A DNA stretch of 64,000 nt from Alcanivorax sp. 1008 (GTDB lineage Bacteria > Pseudomonadota > Gammaproteobacteria > Pseudomonadales > Alcanivoracaceae), in contig NZ_JAFMPS010000002.1 of the NCBI RefSeq assembly GCF_020667895.1, positions 77,131-141,130 on the forward strand, read 5' to 3'. Positions 11,301 to 20,431 of this stretch are shown one piece after another. The first letter of the stretch is position 1. The number at the start of each line of letters is the position of its first letter. The notes below the pieces were generated by a model. The model had not been told where the DNA came from. It worked only from the letters and a program-made list of their open reading frames with translations, and did no database searches. A program made the translations under genes and the position numbers.

Positions 11301-14300
11301 ACCTTGGAAGAGCTATCCAGCGGATCAATCCAAGAGCTCGTCGATATTGATTGTAATCCGCTGAAAGTGGTCAGCTGGTTCAATCCACCAGCTGTAGATT
11401 GGCTAGTGATCCGCCCCATCAGGTCGCGCGCGTTGATGGTATTCCAAAATATGGGGTCACCGTCAAAGAACGGCTCACTGGATCTCAGCTCACGCCCCTC
11501 GGCATCAAACTCAGCAAGCGTTAGTATTGGCGTGCCGTCCGCTCCAAGGCTACGAGTAGCCACCTGACGGCCGAACTCATCGAAATAAACAGTCGAAGAC
11601 GGAGCAAGTACCGCCCCTGCCGCACCGGTCACATGCTTGCTAACCTGATGCACCGCGCCATAGCAAGTACCGCTGCATAGCTGATACTGAGTATGGGTTA
11701 TTGCACCGTCGGCTGCAGTTTCTGTTAGAACGCGCCCCAGCTCATCGTAGGTCCAGTGGACAGACAAGCCATTGGCACCGACAGATGAAGAGCGCTTGGC
11801 CAGCTCGTCATTATAGTAGTGCAGCATTTCATGCCCGAGTGAATTAACTTCCCGGTTGATATAGCGGTAGCGATTATCATGATAGGACCAGCTGGTCGTA
11901 CTAAGCGCATCTCTGGCATCAACCGTTATTGAGCGCTGCAGGCCGAGCTCATCATAAACGAATGTGTTCGTTGTGATGGGGCCTCCGACTTCGTCAGGCT
12001 CTATAGATTGAGTGTGAATCTGGCCTGGCCAATTGGCATGTGTTGGCGGGTAATAGGTCCAGGCAGTTTTACGAGTATCGCTGTCTGTAATGCCGTTGTA
12101 GGTCACGGACTCAGTAACTTCTGCGGTACGAATGCGCGACAACACCCAAGACGTCGTGTCGTTATCATAGGTATTGGCCGTGACTGTCGAGAACGCCTGT
12201 CCAGAAAGCGTGTTCGAGGCTGTTGTAGTGAGGACATTCCCAAAACCATCGAAGGTATTGGTTGCCGTGCTAACCCCCAGACTCACACCATTAAGGTCAT
12301 ATTTACTGACCGTAGAGCCTTCGAGATGAATAGAATAACGATAGTCTGTCGCAGCATCATTATCCCAGATGTCCGGAATTGAATTGGTCGCCAGATTACC
12401 AACACCGTCGAGAGTCCGGACAAGCCAACTATTAACCACTTGCTCAGTAATCTCACCGCTTGCCGGCAAGCCATCACCAAAATATCGAGTTACCTTGCCT
12501 AAAACCAAGCCAGCCTTGAGGTTTTCGACATCCTGAGAGTAATTAATTTCAGTAACTTTCCTGCCTGCATCGGAAGTAATAGTAATTTTCTTGTAACCCA
12601 GAGGCCCAAAATAGTCTGGTCTGTAGCCGTAGCTCTCATACTTATAACCAGATGACTCCGATGTGCCACTAGGCCCGGATACCGTCACATTCTTAACGAC
12701 AATCAAAGACCCTGTTACATCAAGAATTCCGTCATACATATCTTCCTGATAGCTGTATACCTCTGGGTCTCGGATCGAGGCATAATCGAACTCTGTCTTT
12801 AATCCGAATCCATTCACGGCGGACAGCAGGTAATCCGAGAGCTCCTTCTCCTCCATAGCATAGCATTCAATTGCCGCGTCACTTTCGGTAGACCGAAACT
12901 GGCAGTACTCCATAACACCGTCACCATCGAGATCGGTGAAGGTTCTGTCTTGGTCTGTGGTGCTTGCCGTTATCTCATCGGAGTCATTGATGATCTTGAT
13001 TGCCCCGTCAACCCACGCCGTGCCAACGACAAGATCATGACCAAACGAATATCCCTTTGAAATTATGCAGCGGATTTTTCCTTCGTAGTTTCTGCACCAA
13101 TCCGCCCTGCCATCATCATTAATGTCTGTCCAAATAGACAGCGCGCCACCTACAGGTATGGCGGGCGAAATCAGCTCATCACCCCAGCCCACCCCCGTAC
13201 CTAAAGTACATACAGCCCTATGGCCACCATTTTTGACAACCCGACACCAATCAAGATAACTGTCGCCATTGAAGTCAACAAACTGGGTCCTCATCTCTGA
13301 CCCAGCCATCACACTGGTACTTAACCAGTGCCCTTCACCAGCCTGATTAAAGTCAGCAATTGACGTGCCACCGACATTAAGCACGCACCTCAACTCATTC
13401 TTCTTCCCGTAGCAGACGTCCGGCAGAGAGTCCCCGTTAACATCTGCAAAGTTGAGCTTTGAATAACGCCATACTTCACCAAGTAGAACGAAATCCGAGA
13501 AACCAATCGTCTTGGATGCATTGAAAGTGCTGAGTGCGCATCTCAGCCAATAGCCGCCACCACTATGAACAATACATAAATCAACAGCGCCGTCAGCATT
13601 GAAGTCAACCCAATACCGGGCTAGGACGCTACTACCGGGCACACCAGGCTTTGCCGGCTCAGCGACCAGTGTCTCCGAAGCGAAGCTTTCTCCGCTAGAG
13701 CTGAGCATGCACTTGGTTTTCTCTTTGCCACTATCTCCGTAGAAGTAACAAAAATCTGGATATCCATCGCTATTTATATCGATCCATGTTTGCGTGCCAT
13801 TGAGATCACTAAGGGAGTAGAACGTTTTATCCAGTTCTATTGATTGGTTGAACTGCGCACCATCTCCCAAAGAGCAAATCGGCTTGTGCCTGTAGATGGT
13901 ATCGTTGTATGGCTTCCCACGCTGAATAGGATTGCCACTTTGGATTCTGCAATAGTCAGCATTCCCGTCCCTGTTAATATCAGCCCAGGAGGTATAGCCC
14001 TCATAGATTTCCGTATACTGCGTACTAATTGGCGTTACAATTTCTGCATCAAAACCGGCACCACCGCCATCGGTCCACGCCAAAACTGTTGGCAGAGCAC
14101 AGTAGCTGTCGGCTCCACACTGATACACTCTTTCAACTCGCGCCCTGCCAGTTATAGGGTTTCTGGAATACCCAAACTTGTATTCCGAAACCACGTTCCC
14201 ATCTAGCTTATTTACAATAGACGTTAGCAACCCACTTTGATCAAGCAATGAGCCATGTCTGTAGTATTTCTGCTTATACGAGTCATCTTCATAGTTAAAG

Positions 14301-15538
14301 AGAACTTCCGCATAGCCACTTACCGCTGGCACGCTATCGTTAAATGAGTAGGATATTTTCAGTGGCCTCGCTGCCGTACCATCTGCGACATACTCAATTA
14401 TGTAGTATGTTCCAACTCTGTCCGCCACTCTATCGAGTGCCCACTGAGCCTTAACACTACCAATAGTCATGGCCGAGCCAGCCGCAAAACCGTAGCGCTT
14501 ATCAAGCCCATCCTTGGTAAGAACTGAGAACCAGCCGCCATTACTCGTGTGGTAGATTATCTTTTGATACGTTTCTGCCTCGGTTCGATATTCAGCTCCA
14601 TTCGAGAAATGGGAGCCGGAAACAAGAATCAGTGGATTGCCCCCAAAACAGAGCCGGTCGGTGTTGTCATACTGCACCCCCTTTATCACACCGCTGCGCA
14701 AATAATCTGTCGGACAACGAGATATATTGTCGAACCCGGGCATAGAGAAGCCCATGCCGAGATAGCTATATCCCGCCTCGCTGGAGTAGTTCAACGACAG
14801 CTCCGGCGCAAGCCCGGCAGACCCAGGAACCAAATTAATGGGAATGGAATAATTTGCGGCGCCATTCACCACATCGGCACCACCTGGGACAGCCGCAGCC
14901 AGGAAGTATAGGCTGTCATCCATTGGATCGCTCAGCCCGGTAGAAACAACCGAGACATCCAGCCATTCTCCATCGAGCCCCGCCAGAGATGTATAGGAAA
15001 GAACTTCATTAAGAGGCGATACTGTAATATCAGTTCGGCCATCGCCATTTCTGTCAAATAGCGTTACGACTGCCTCGTCGGCACTGACAGAAATTCCGTC
15101 AATGTCTTCAAATGCACGTACATTGTGGGAAGAGTTACTATATGAGAACCATTGCAGCGAAGGCATGCCGGCTATCGGTGCCTGAACAAAGATATCCGAC
15201 TCTCCATCACCATCAAAGTCACCGATGAACACGCTTCCCGTGTACTCGGAAGCCTTTATAAGTGACCTTCTGTAGGCAAGCGTGCTGTTCGAAAGAATCT
15301 CACTGGATTGCCCCGCCATTCCAATGGACCATACGATCATCGGCGGATACTGGGGGGCGAGAGGCAACAACTGAGAAGTAGGAACCACCATAGGCAGCAG
15401 CTTATTTTCGGGGGCTATATATACGTCAATCTCACCATCGCCGTTAAAATCACCATAATAGGCGTGGCTAGCAGAAGCCCCCCAGGCTGGCACTGAAACT
15501 AGCAAGGCCAGAAAGAAAGTTAACGAGATTAAGCGCAT
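8384..15538 (-). CDS. Giant secreted SpvB/VCBS/Rhs-repeat polymorphic toxin-like protein
   Basis: About 2,384 residues from the ATG at 15538, chosen because it starts a signal peptide (MRLISLTFFLALLVSVPAWGASA) behind GGGGGA. N-terminal Ca-binding-like DxNxDG repeats (DFNGDGEIDVY, DFDGDGESDIF, DRNGDGRTDIT; residues about 25-175) precede an SpvB-type segment (ANYSIPINLVPGSAGLAPEL, about 225). A second block of about seven DxNxDG repeats with paired Cys follows (about 515-875). YD/Rhs repeats run from about 1080 to the conserved core GRFLSTDPVVQQDYNLQNY...DPTGYF (about 1990-2020). The C-terminal ~365 residues are Gly/Ala-rich, then carry a WGLSIGGTAYSSGK-like beta-rich end; no nuclease or ADP-ribosyltransferase motif is visible. 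The architecture is TcB/TcC-like: a Rhs shell enclosing a variable C-terminal effector. Sec export rather than VgrG/PAAR linkage is implied by the signal peptide. Confidence 0.88.
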   Translation of the reverse strand: MRLISLTFFLALLVSVPAWGASASHAYYGDFNGDGEIDVYIAPENKLLPMVVPTSQLLPLAPQYPPMIVWSIGMAGQSSEILSNSTLAYRRSLIKASEYTGSVFIGDFDGDGESDIFVQAPIAGMPSLQWFSYSNSSHNVRAFEDIDGISVSADEAVVTLFDRNGDGRTDITVSPLNEVLSYTSLAGLDGEWLDVSVVSTGLSDPMDDSLYFLAAAVPGGADVVNGAANYSIPINLVPGSAGLAPELSLNYSSEAGYSYLGMGFSMPGFDNISRCPTDYLRSGVIKGVQYDNTDRLCFGGNPLILVSGSHFSNGAEYRTEAETYQKIIYHTSNGGWFSVLTKDGLDKRYGFAAGSAMTIGSVKAQWALDRVADRVGTYYIIEYVADGTAARPLKISYSFNDSVPAVSGYAEVLFNYEDDSYKQKYYRHGSLLDQSGLLTSIVNKLDGNVVSEYKFGYSRNPITGRARVERVYQCGADSYCALPTVLAWTDGGGAGFDAEIVTPISTQYTEIYEGYTSWADINRDGNADYCRIQSGNPIQRGKPYNDTIYRHKPICSLGDGAQFNQSIELDKTFYSLSDLNGTQTWIDINSDGYPDFCYFYGDSGKEKTKCMLSSSGESFASETLVAEPAKPGVPGSSVLARYWVDFNADGAVDLCIVHSGGGYWLRCALSTFNASKTIGFSDFVLLGEVWRYSKLNFADVNGDSLPDVCYGKKNELRCVLNVGGTSIADFNQAGEGHWLSTSVMAGSEMRTQFVDFNGDSYLDWCRVVKNGGHRAVCTLGTGVGWGDELISPAIPVGGALSIWTDINDDGRADWCRNYEGKIRCIISKGYSFGHDLVVGTAWVDGAIKIINDSDEITASTTDQDRTFTDLDGDGVMEYCQFRSTESDAAIECYAMEEKELSDYLLSAVNGFGLKTEFDYASIRDPEVYSYQEDMYDGILDVTGSLIVVKNVTVSGPSGTSESSGYKYESYGYRPDYFGPLGYKKITITSDAGRKVTEINYSQDVENLKAGLVLGKVTRYFGDGLPASGEITEQVVNSWLVRTLDGVGNLATNSIPDIWDNDAATDYRYSIHLEGSTVSKYDLNGVSLGVSTATNTFDGFGNVLTTTASNTLSGQAFSTVTANTYDNDTTSWVLSRIRTAEVTESVTYNGITDSDTRKTAWTYYPPTHANWPGQIHTQSIEPDEVGGPITTNTFVYDELGLQRSITVDARDALSTTSWSYHDNRYRYINREVNSLGHEMLHYYNDELAKRSSSVGANGLSVHWTYDELGRVLTETAADGAITHTQYQLCSGTCYGAVHQVSKHVTGAAGAVLAPSSTVYFDEFGRQVATRSLGADGTPILTLAEFDAEGRELRSSEPFFDGDPIFWNTINARDLMGRITSQSTAGGLNQLTTFSGLQSISTSSWIDPLDSSSKVRAYTALVDLKGNKRQVTDDLNQVITYEYDAYGNQTAVNQPGGITISQTFDAYGRRVAMSDPDAGSWQYFYDGLGRLLLQENGAGQRVCMSYDKLGRMVTRTDDYQNAATWQAATASAAAGCSGQAVTTTWIYDTISSGKGRLDSVVHTGGYDRALTYDAIGRVTDQVVTYQSTTYAFGSEYDANGRLVRSSMPGIESGRALKTENIYNSQFGHLEAMKGVDPDGTADVVYWQLGATDARGNATEQFLQNGLIRVEQLYQSATGQVANIRAKRVADPDWAIQNMGFAFDAVGSLRQRDEYIGSQQQIEETFSFDVLGRLTDSAVVNLLDSNKNYTQSLTYGGDGNILTKSDVGSYSYGASCQVNGVTYTPGPHAVTSVNGIRNESYCYDNAGRMIRHNGKTISYNAFSKTTEILSADASMTFVYGPERELLQSSTIITGEQVTKVMLSGYEHITRTVAGVTTVEEKYYLSGNILVTVVDGADGLASRQEEFLFKDHIGSVVAVADAFGSVTSRMSFDPWGRRRDWVDWQGFSDSQWLDGGFLSETTQKGFTGHEMLDEVGLIHMGGRVYDPTLGRFLSTDPVVQQDYNLQNYNRYTYVLNNPVSYTDPTGYFLQAAVAYTVFAVGVTTVLAVAASPYIATAYFLARELGRLAAKNKFGGQLLQIVAVGGCVIGGGGPGCIAMASGWATTAVAVGNGASFSQALRLGVRAAAVAYVAASFAEGIGDATTGKGFGIHAEKAFAHGLNGTWASAAMGGEPLSGFASGMVSSVAGGYASGFDDATAAMITGMAGGLSSAAAGGKFEHGFMLGVVTYLFNHAGDHGQKRCTGRPCPSTGGSQNPYEPGLGDFLELLGDSFMNNFRVGSRLGAAFGTGVGVSADHDVDFQSHNLDLEAIKGAKLEWGLSIGGTAYSSGKIEGFYQGVEFRAWGGAKVIWDYQGNFAVSTSLAFPVSHGGGVVSGYATTGQEISDNLMR

Positions 15539-15699
15539 AGATCCCCCATAGCATGCCGCAAGGCACACTGAAACACTGACTTCTGGAGTTGAGAAAGAAT
15601 GGCGGCAAAACTGGGGCAGCCCTAGCCGCGCCCACATCCCAGAGCTAGCAATAATCAGCCCAACGCCACGAACTCACCTAAACTTTTATCGGAGCAAAA

Positions 15700-16128
15700 C
15701 TACGGAAGGTCGTAATCTGGCCCTTTAATGCGAATTCCCTGAAGATAAAACCCGAGCCCATTGGCGCCGTCATTCGGCCAGTTATTACTTGTGTTGCAGC
15801 TGGAAGTATCAACCATGATATCGACTCTGAGCCCTTGAGCCTGCGCCGCCATGGCAGTGGACAGGAAAGTCTGCAAAAGCGAACTGGCGGATCCATTCCA
15901 GTAACTCACGATTTTGTTTTGCGAAGTTGGCGCGCAAACATAAGAATTATTATCGGATTGATTTGCATGATCCATATGAATTTGAGCTGCGATGGTCCCG
16001 CTCACGTCAGAAAGAACCACCGCCTCTATGAGGACATCTTCAAAAAGCCAAACTTTGTCAGCATTGGCGTTGGCGGCCATCAGAGACACAACGAAAAATG
16101 AGATTATATGTTTACCAAAAAGCTTCAT
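15700..16128 (-). CDS. Small secreted protein of unknown function upstream of the Rhs gene
   Basis: 142 residues from the ATG at 16128. The N-terminus is a clean signal peptide (MKLFGKHIISFFVVSLMAANANA). The mature part has two Cys (YVCAPTS and SSCNTS), a helix-like AMAAQAQGLRVDIMVD segment and a GFYLQGIRIKGPDYDLP C-terminus, suggesting a small disulfide-bonded periplasmic or extracellular domain. It is transcribed in the same direction as the giant Rhs gene, 161 bp upstream of its start, and may be an accessory subunit. I do not recognise the family with confidence. The longer in-frame start at 16206 has no advantage. Confidence 0.65.
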   Translation of the reverse strand: MKLFGKHIISFFVVSLMAANANADKVWLFEDVLIEAVVLSDVSGTIAAQIHMDHANQSDNNSYVCAPTSQNKIVSYWNGSASSLLQTFLSTAMAAQAQGLRVDIMVDTSSCNTSNNWPNDGANGLGFYLQGIRIKGPDYDLP

Positions 16129-16434
16129 GATTTTACCCCCAAATTTATTAGCAATTGCCGCGCATAGCCACATGCCCGCCGTTCTCGCGCCAAAGACGAG
16201 ATTCACGACGGAAAATGAAGGGTCTGGAAGAAATGATACTCAGAAGACTGATGTCATCCTGACACTATCCGGCCAGTCCTTGCCGTGCTGGGTTTGTTTT
16301 TTAACGTCAACATATCAAATGGTCAAGATAAATATTCATAACATGGAACTTTTTTCACGAAATCATATTTCATAAAACGCCAAACATTTCCGGCGCCTAC
16401 GAATATATTCTGTCAGCAGTAAGGTCGCTCTTTT

Positions 16435-17328
16435 TTAGTGCACGCACCTCTGAAGAAACTCCAACTGATCCGCCACACTCTTCTCCCGATAATCCCCCTG
16501 ATAAATATCAAAGTGTCCCATCTCATAACGGCGCACTTCAGCCCGCTTCATTTTCTTCGCGGCTTTCTCTGCTGCGGCCATGGGCGCAACGGTGTCCTTC
16601 TCGCAAATCTGGATCAGTGCCGGGCAGGTAACTTTGTGTGCTTCTGCTACCGGGCGGAAGGTCATCAGTGTGGCGGAAATACGTGCGGCAACTTTATTGG
16701 GCACGCCCTCAGGGATCAGGGCGAGATAGCCGTCATAACAATCGGCGGCGCTCATCGCTGCCACTTCGCCGGGGCGGCCAGCGGAGGCGATGTAGTGCGG
16801 TGACATACCCAGCAGGGCGCGGGTGATATCCACAACGCCGTGGGCGCTGAGCTTGAGAACCTGAGCAATGCCGGCATAGCGGATCACTTCAAACACGGAT
16901 GCCAGACCATCCATCATCGGGCACTGGGCAATGATCGCCTGCACGTTGCCGTCGCGCGCGGCGGCAACAGTGACCAGGCCACCGCCGAACGATGTGCCCC
17001 ATAGGGCAATGGCGTCCGGCTTTATGCCATCGAGCTTGCGCACGAAGGCAATGGCGGAAAGCCAGTCTTCCACTTCCCGCGACGGCACCAGCACCTGACG
17101 CGGCTCACCGCCGCTGGCGCCGAAGTGGCGGTAGTCGAACATGAACGCAGCGTAGCCGGCATTGGCGAAGGCTTCAGCAAAGGGTGCGATGCCGCATTCG
17201 CGGGTGGCGGCGAAGCCGTGCCCCATGATCACGCAGGGCACCGGACCTTTGGCTTCGGACGGCATATACAGGTAACCCTTGCAGGTAACGCCATGGCTGG
17301 TAAAAGCAAGATCGGTGCGCGTGAACAT
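16435..17328 (-). CDS. Alpha/beta hydrolase (dienelactone hydrolase-like)
   Basis: 297-residue cytoplasmic serine hydrolase. Seen: the HGF oxyanion segment (VIMGHGFAATRE), nucleophile elbow GTSFGG (Ser about residue 121), the acid region CEKDTVAP, and the catalytic His in YEMGHFDIYQG near the C-terminus. The ATG at 17328 (MFTRTDLAF) has AGGGAG upstream; the longer frame to 17547 runs into cysQ in another frame and is rejected. The substrate is unknown. It lies 47 bp downstream of cysQ on the same strand, possibly one transcript. Confidence 0.85.
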   Translation of the reverse strand: MFTRTDLAFTSHGVTCKGYLYMPSEAKGPVPCVIMGHGFAATRECGIAPFAEAFANAGYAAFMFDYRHFGASGGEPRQVLVPSREVEDWLSAIAFVRKLDGIKPDAIALWGTSFGGGLVTVAAARDGNVQAIIAQCPMMDGLASVFEVIRYAGIAQVLKLSAHGVVDITRALLGMSPHYIASAGRPGEVAAMSAADCYDGYLALIPEGVPNKVAARISATLMTFRPVAEAHKVTCPALIQICEKDTVAPMAAAEKAAKKMKRAEVRRYEMGHFDIYQGDYREKSVADQLEFLQRCVH

Positions 17329-17375
17329 GATGAACTCCCTGTCAGTTTGTCTGGTTCCTGATTGATCTATCGCTG

Positions 17376-18194
17376 TTACGACTTCAGCACGGGTTCGAGG
17401 AATTTCCAGGTATCGACGCCGGCGCCGAGTACCAGGAAGTGCGGGTTGAGAATGTCCTGCTTGTTGTACTGCAGTGGCTCGAAAGATGTATTGACCACGG
17501 TGCCGCCGGCGGCGCGCACCACGGCATCGGCAGCGGCAGTATCCCACTCCGACGTCGGCGCCAAACGCGGATAAATGTCAGCACGGCCTTCGGCAACCAG
17601 ACACAGCTTCAGGGACGAGCCCATGCTGGTCAGCTCCACCGGGGCAAGACGCTGGCCGATCAAGCCCTCCAGAACAGCGATGGTATCGGTGCCGTGACTG
17701 CGACTGGCAACCATGACAATGGTATGGGGAGGAGTGCTGCGCACCTGAATAGCCTGACGGCCGTCTTCTGTTTCCTTGAAAGCACCAACGCCTTCGCCGC
17801 CCAGATAGGTCACGCCCATTACTGGCACATGGACTACGCCAAGCACCGGCACGCCGTTTTCGATCAGGGCGATATTCACGGTGAACTCGCCGTTACGCTT
17901 GATAAACTCCTTGGTGCCATCGAGCGGATCGACCAGCCAGTAGCGCTGCCAGTCACGACGCATTTCCCAGGTAATGCCTTCGGATTCTTCCGAGTGCACC
18001 GGGATATCCGGGGTCAGTTCAGTCAACCCTTTCAGGATCAGCTTGTGGGCGGCAAGGTCGGCGGCGGTGAGCGGAGAATCGTCACCTTTGCGTTCCACAT
18101 TGAAGTCCGGGCCGTTGTAGACCTCAAGAATGGCAGCGCCGGCACGGCGGGCGATATCGGCAACGGGATCGAGCAAGGATTGGCGGTCGGTCAT
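17376..18194 (-). CDS. cysQ: 3'(2'),5'-bisphosphate nucleotidase CysQ
   Basis: Inositol-monophosphatase-fold, Mg-dependent phosphatase of 272 residues that removes the 3'-phosphate of PAP, the by-product of sulfate assimilation. Seen: SPLTAADLAAH, the metal-binding Glu pair HSEESEG (about residues 64-70), the family signature WLVDPLDGTKEFIKRNGEFTVNIALIE (WxVDPLDGTxEF; about 84 onward), and the C-terminal EWDTAAADAVVRAAGG motif. The ATG at 18194 (MTDRQSLLDPV) gives the family length. It is divergent from yrfG with a 68-bp shared promoter region. Confidence 0.95.
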   Translation of the reverse strand: MTDRQSLLDPVADIARRAGAAILEVYNGPDFNVERKGDDSPLTAADLAAHKLILKGLTELTPDIPVHSEESEGITWEMRRDWQRYWLVDPLDGTKEFIKRNGEFTVNIALIENGVPVLGVVHVPVMGVTYLGGEGVGAFKETEDGRQAIQVRSTPPHTIVMVASRSHGTDTIAVLEGLIGQRLAPVELTSMGSSLKLCLVAEGRADIYPRLAPTSEWDTAAADAVVRAAGGTVVNTSFEPLQYNKQDILNPHFLVLGAGVDTWKFLEPVLKS

Positions 18195-18262
18195 GATCTG
18201 TCTCTTCTGATCGGGCATACTGGAGCGCGTTAGCTTAACTGCTTGGCAGGACATTGGGAAAA

Positions 18263-18934
18263 ATGATCGCCTGGAACGACATCGACACCGTATTGCTGGA
18301 CATGGACGGCACCCTGCTGGACCTGGCCTTTGATAACTGGTTCTGGCAGCAAGTGGTGCCGCAAAAATATGCCGAGGTGAACGGCCTGACCAATGATCAG
18401 GCCCATCGGCTGATAAAGGAATGGATCGACCGCCATCAGGGCACCCTGAATTGGTATTGCCTGGATTTCTGGTCTTCGGAGTTGGGGCTGGACATCGCCT
18501 CGCTGAAGCGAGACGTGGCCAGCCGCATCTGTTATCGCCCTGGGGCGGAAGATTTTCTGCGTGCATTAAGGGAAAGCGGCCGGCATATCGTTATGGTCAC
18601 CAACGCCCACCCGGATACCCTTGCGGTAAAAAAGGCACTTACTGGGCTGGAGCAGTATTTCGACAAGCTGATCACCAGCCACGAACTTGGCGCCGCCAAG
18701 GAGTCCGCGCCGTTCTGGGAGGCGCTGCAGCAGCACCTGCCATTTGATCGCCAGCGCAGCATTCTGGTGGATGACTCGTTGCCAGTGCTGCAGGCCGGCA
18801 AGGAATATGGCGTCGGCCATCTGTGGAGCATCCTGCATCCCGATTCAACCCAGACGCCCCGCCCCCACACCAACCCGTTCCCGGCCATCGACCGGTTCGC
18901 CGATGTGATGCCATCTAAAGTGCAGCCGGCATGA
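18263..18934 (+). CDS. yrfG: HAD family GMP/IMP 5'-nucleotidase YrfG
   Basis: About 223 residues, haloacid dehalogenase fold. Motif I is LLDMDGTLLDL with the nucleophile Asp, motif II VMVTNAHPDTL, motif III the Lys in SHELGAAKES, and motif IV ILVDDSLPVL. A cap domain (YAEVNGLTNDQAHRL...) lies between motifs I and II. E. coli YrfG dephosphorylates GMP and IMP, and the order yrfG-hslR-hslO-pckA is conserved in gammaproteobacteria. An ATG at 18263 (MIAWNDIDTV) is preferred over an upstream TTG. Its stop overlaps the hslR start by 4 bp (ATGA). Confidence 0.92.
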   Translation: MIAWNDIDTVLLDMDGTLLDLAFDNWFWQQVVPQKYAEVNGLTNDQAHRLIKEWIDRHQGTLNWYCLDFWSSELGLDIASLKRDVASRICYRPGAEDFLRALRESGRHIVMVTNAHPDTLAVKKALTGLEQYFDKLITSHELGAAKESAPFWEALQQHLPFDRQRSILVDDSLPVLQAGKEYGVGHLWSILHPDSTQTPRPHTNPFPAIDRFADVMPSKVQPA

Positions 18935-19314
18935 GCAGCGTTGAAGGAGTCCGCCTGGACAAGTGGCTGTGGGCAGCGCGGTTCTACAAAACCCGCAGCA
19001 TCGCCCGCGACATGATCGACGGCGGCAAGATACAGGTGGATGGCGATCGTGGCCGTCCGGCCAAGGCGGTCAAAGTGGGCATGCTGATCAGCCTGCGTCA
19101 GGGCAACGACCTGCGCGAGGTGGAAGTATTGGAGGTCTCCGACAAGCGCGGCGGTGCCCCGCAGGCGGCAAAAATGTACCGGGAAACCGAGGCCAGCATT
19201 GCCGCCCGGGAAACCGCCGCCGCCAACCGCAAGCTGGTCGGCGCCGGGCCGGATCATCGGCCTGACAAGAAAGAACGTCGCGCCATGGAGAGATTTCGCC
19301 GCGATCAAATGTAG
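18931..19314 (+). CDS. hslR: Ribosome-associated heat shock protein Hsp15 (S4 domain)
   Basis: 127-residue RNA-binding protein that rescues stalled 50S subunits carrying peptidyl-tRNA. The S4 motif occupies residues 7-60 (RLDKWLWAARFYKTRSIARDMIDGGKIQVDG). A basic C-terminal tail follows (KKERRAMERFRRD), as in E. coli HslR. It overlaps yrfG by 4 bp and is followed by hslO after 31 bp, so the three form one heat-shock operon. Confidence 0.95.
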   Translation: MSSVEGVRLDKWLWAARFYKTRSIARDMIDGGKIQVDGDRGRPAKAVKVGMLISLRQGNDLREVEVLEVSDKRGGAPQAAKMYRETEASIAARETAAANRKLVGAGPDHRPDKKERRAMERFRRDQM

Positions 19315-19345
19315 AATGCCCGCCCGCATCCCCCCGGAGGCTTCC

Positions 19346-20209
19346 ATGTCCCAGCAAGACCAACGCCAGCGCTTTCTGTTTCCCGATTCCGATATCCGCG
19401 GCGAAATCGTCCGCCTTGAGGCCAGTGTCGCCCCAGTGCTGAGCGCGCGGGACTACCCCATGGTGGTGCAGGGCCTGCTGGCAGAGAGTCTGGCCGCCGT
19501 GGTGCTGATGACTGGCACCCTTAAATTCGAGGGACGGCTGAGTCTGCAGGCTCAGGGTAATGGCGCCGTCAGCCTGCTGCTGGCGGAGGCCACCCACGAT
19601 GGCGGCATCCGTGGTCTGGCGCGCTTCAGTGATACCACCGCCAGCACCGAGCAACCGCATTTACATGAGCTGATCGGTGACAACGGCGTTATGGCCATCA
19701 CCATCCGCCCAGAGCGCGGCAGCCAGTATCAGGGCGTGGTGCCACTGGAGGGCAGCTCCCTGGCTGCCTGCCTGGAAGACTACTTCCGCCAGTCCGAGCA
19801 GCTGCCAACCCGGCTATGGCTGGCCGGCGGCAATGGTCGTGCCGCCGGTTTGCTACTGCAGCGCCTGCCAGACCGGATCGCTGATCATGAGTACAACGCC
19901 GCCATCTGGCAGCATGTGGTGACGCTGGCCGACACCCTGAGCATGGAAGAGCTGCTCGACCTGCCAGCGGAAACCGTGCTGCACCGACTGTTCCATGAAA
20001 CCCCGCCGCAGGTCACCGCGCCGACCCCGCTGCACTTCCAGTGCACCTGCTCGCGGGACAAAGTGACCGATACACTGCTGTCTCTGGGCTGCACGGAGCT
20101 GCAGGCCATTCTGCATGAACAGGGTAGCGCCACCATCAGCTGTGATTTCTGCTCCCGAGATGAACACTTCGACCGAGTGGATCTGGGCCAGCTGATCCAC
20201 CAACTGTAA
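19346..20209 (+). CDS. hslO: Redox-regulated chaperone Hsp33
   Basis: 287-residue cytoplasmic holdase activated by oxidative unfolding. The C-terminal redox-zinc switch is intact: FQCTCSRD (CxC) and SCDFCSRD (CxxC) about 30 residues apart. The N-terminal GEIVRLEASV and the LQAQGNGAVSLLLAEA core fit the family. The ATG at 19346 follows GGAGG; an upstream in-frame extension to 19154 overlaps hslR and is rejected. It is the last gene of the yrfG-hslR-hslO unit. Confidence 0.95.
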   Translation: MSQQDQRQRFLFPDSDIRGEIVRLEASVAPVLSARDYPMVVQGLLAESLAAVVLMTGTLKFEGRLSLQAQGNGAVSLLLAEATHDGGIRGLARFSDTTASTEQPHLHELIGDNGVMAITIRPERGSQYQGVVPLEGSSLAACLEDYFRQSEQLPTRLWLAGGNGRAAGLLLQRLPDRIADHEYNAAIWQHVVTLADTLSMEELLDLPAETVLHRLFHETPPQVTAPTPLHFQCTCSRDKVTDTLLSLGCTELQAILHEQGSATISCDFCSRDEHFDRVDLGQLIHQL

Positions 20210-20431
20210 AAAGCCCACCGGTGCAGACGGGCCAGTCACGCCGATCCTCGATCCCGCGTCGCCATCCTGTCCATGTTCTGGCATAATCGCGCGCCGTAAC
20301 TGCCGGGTGGGCCCATCGCCTCCTCCGGCCGCCCTGCCAGTCCATCTGGCACGGGGCCCGCGCGGCGACCTGCCGTGCAAATAACCAGAACTGAATCCAC
20401 ACCGGCCGGCCACAAGCCCAGGAAGCCTGAC

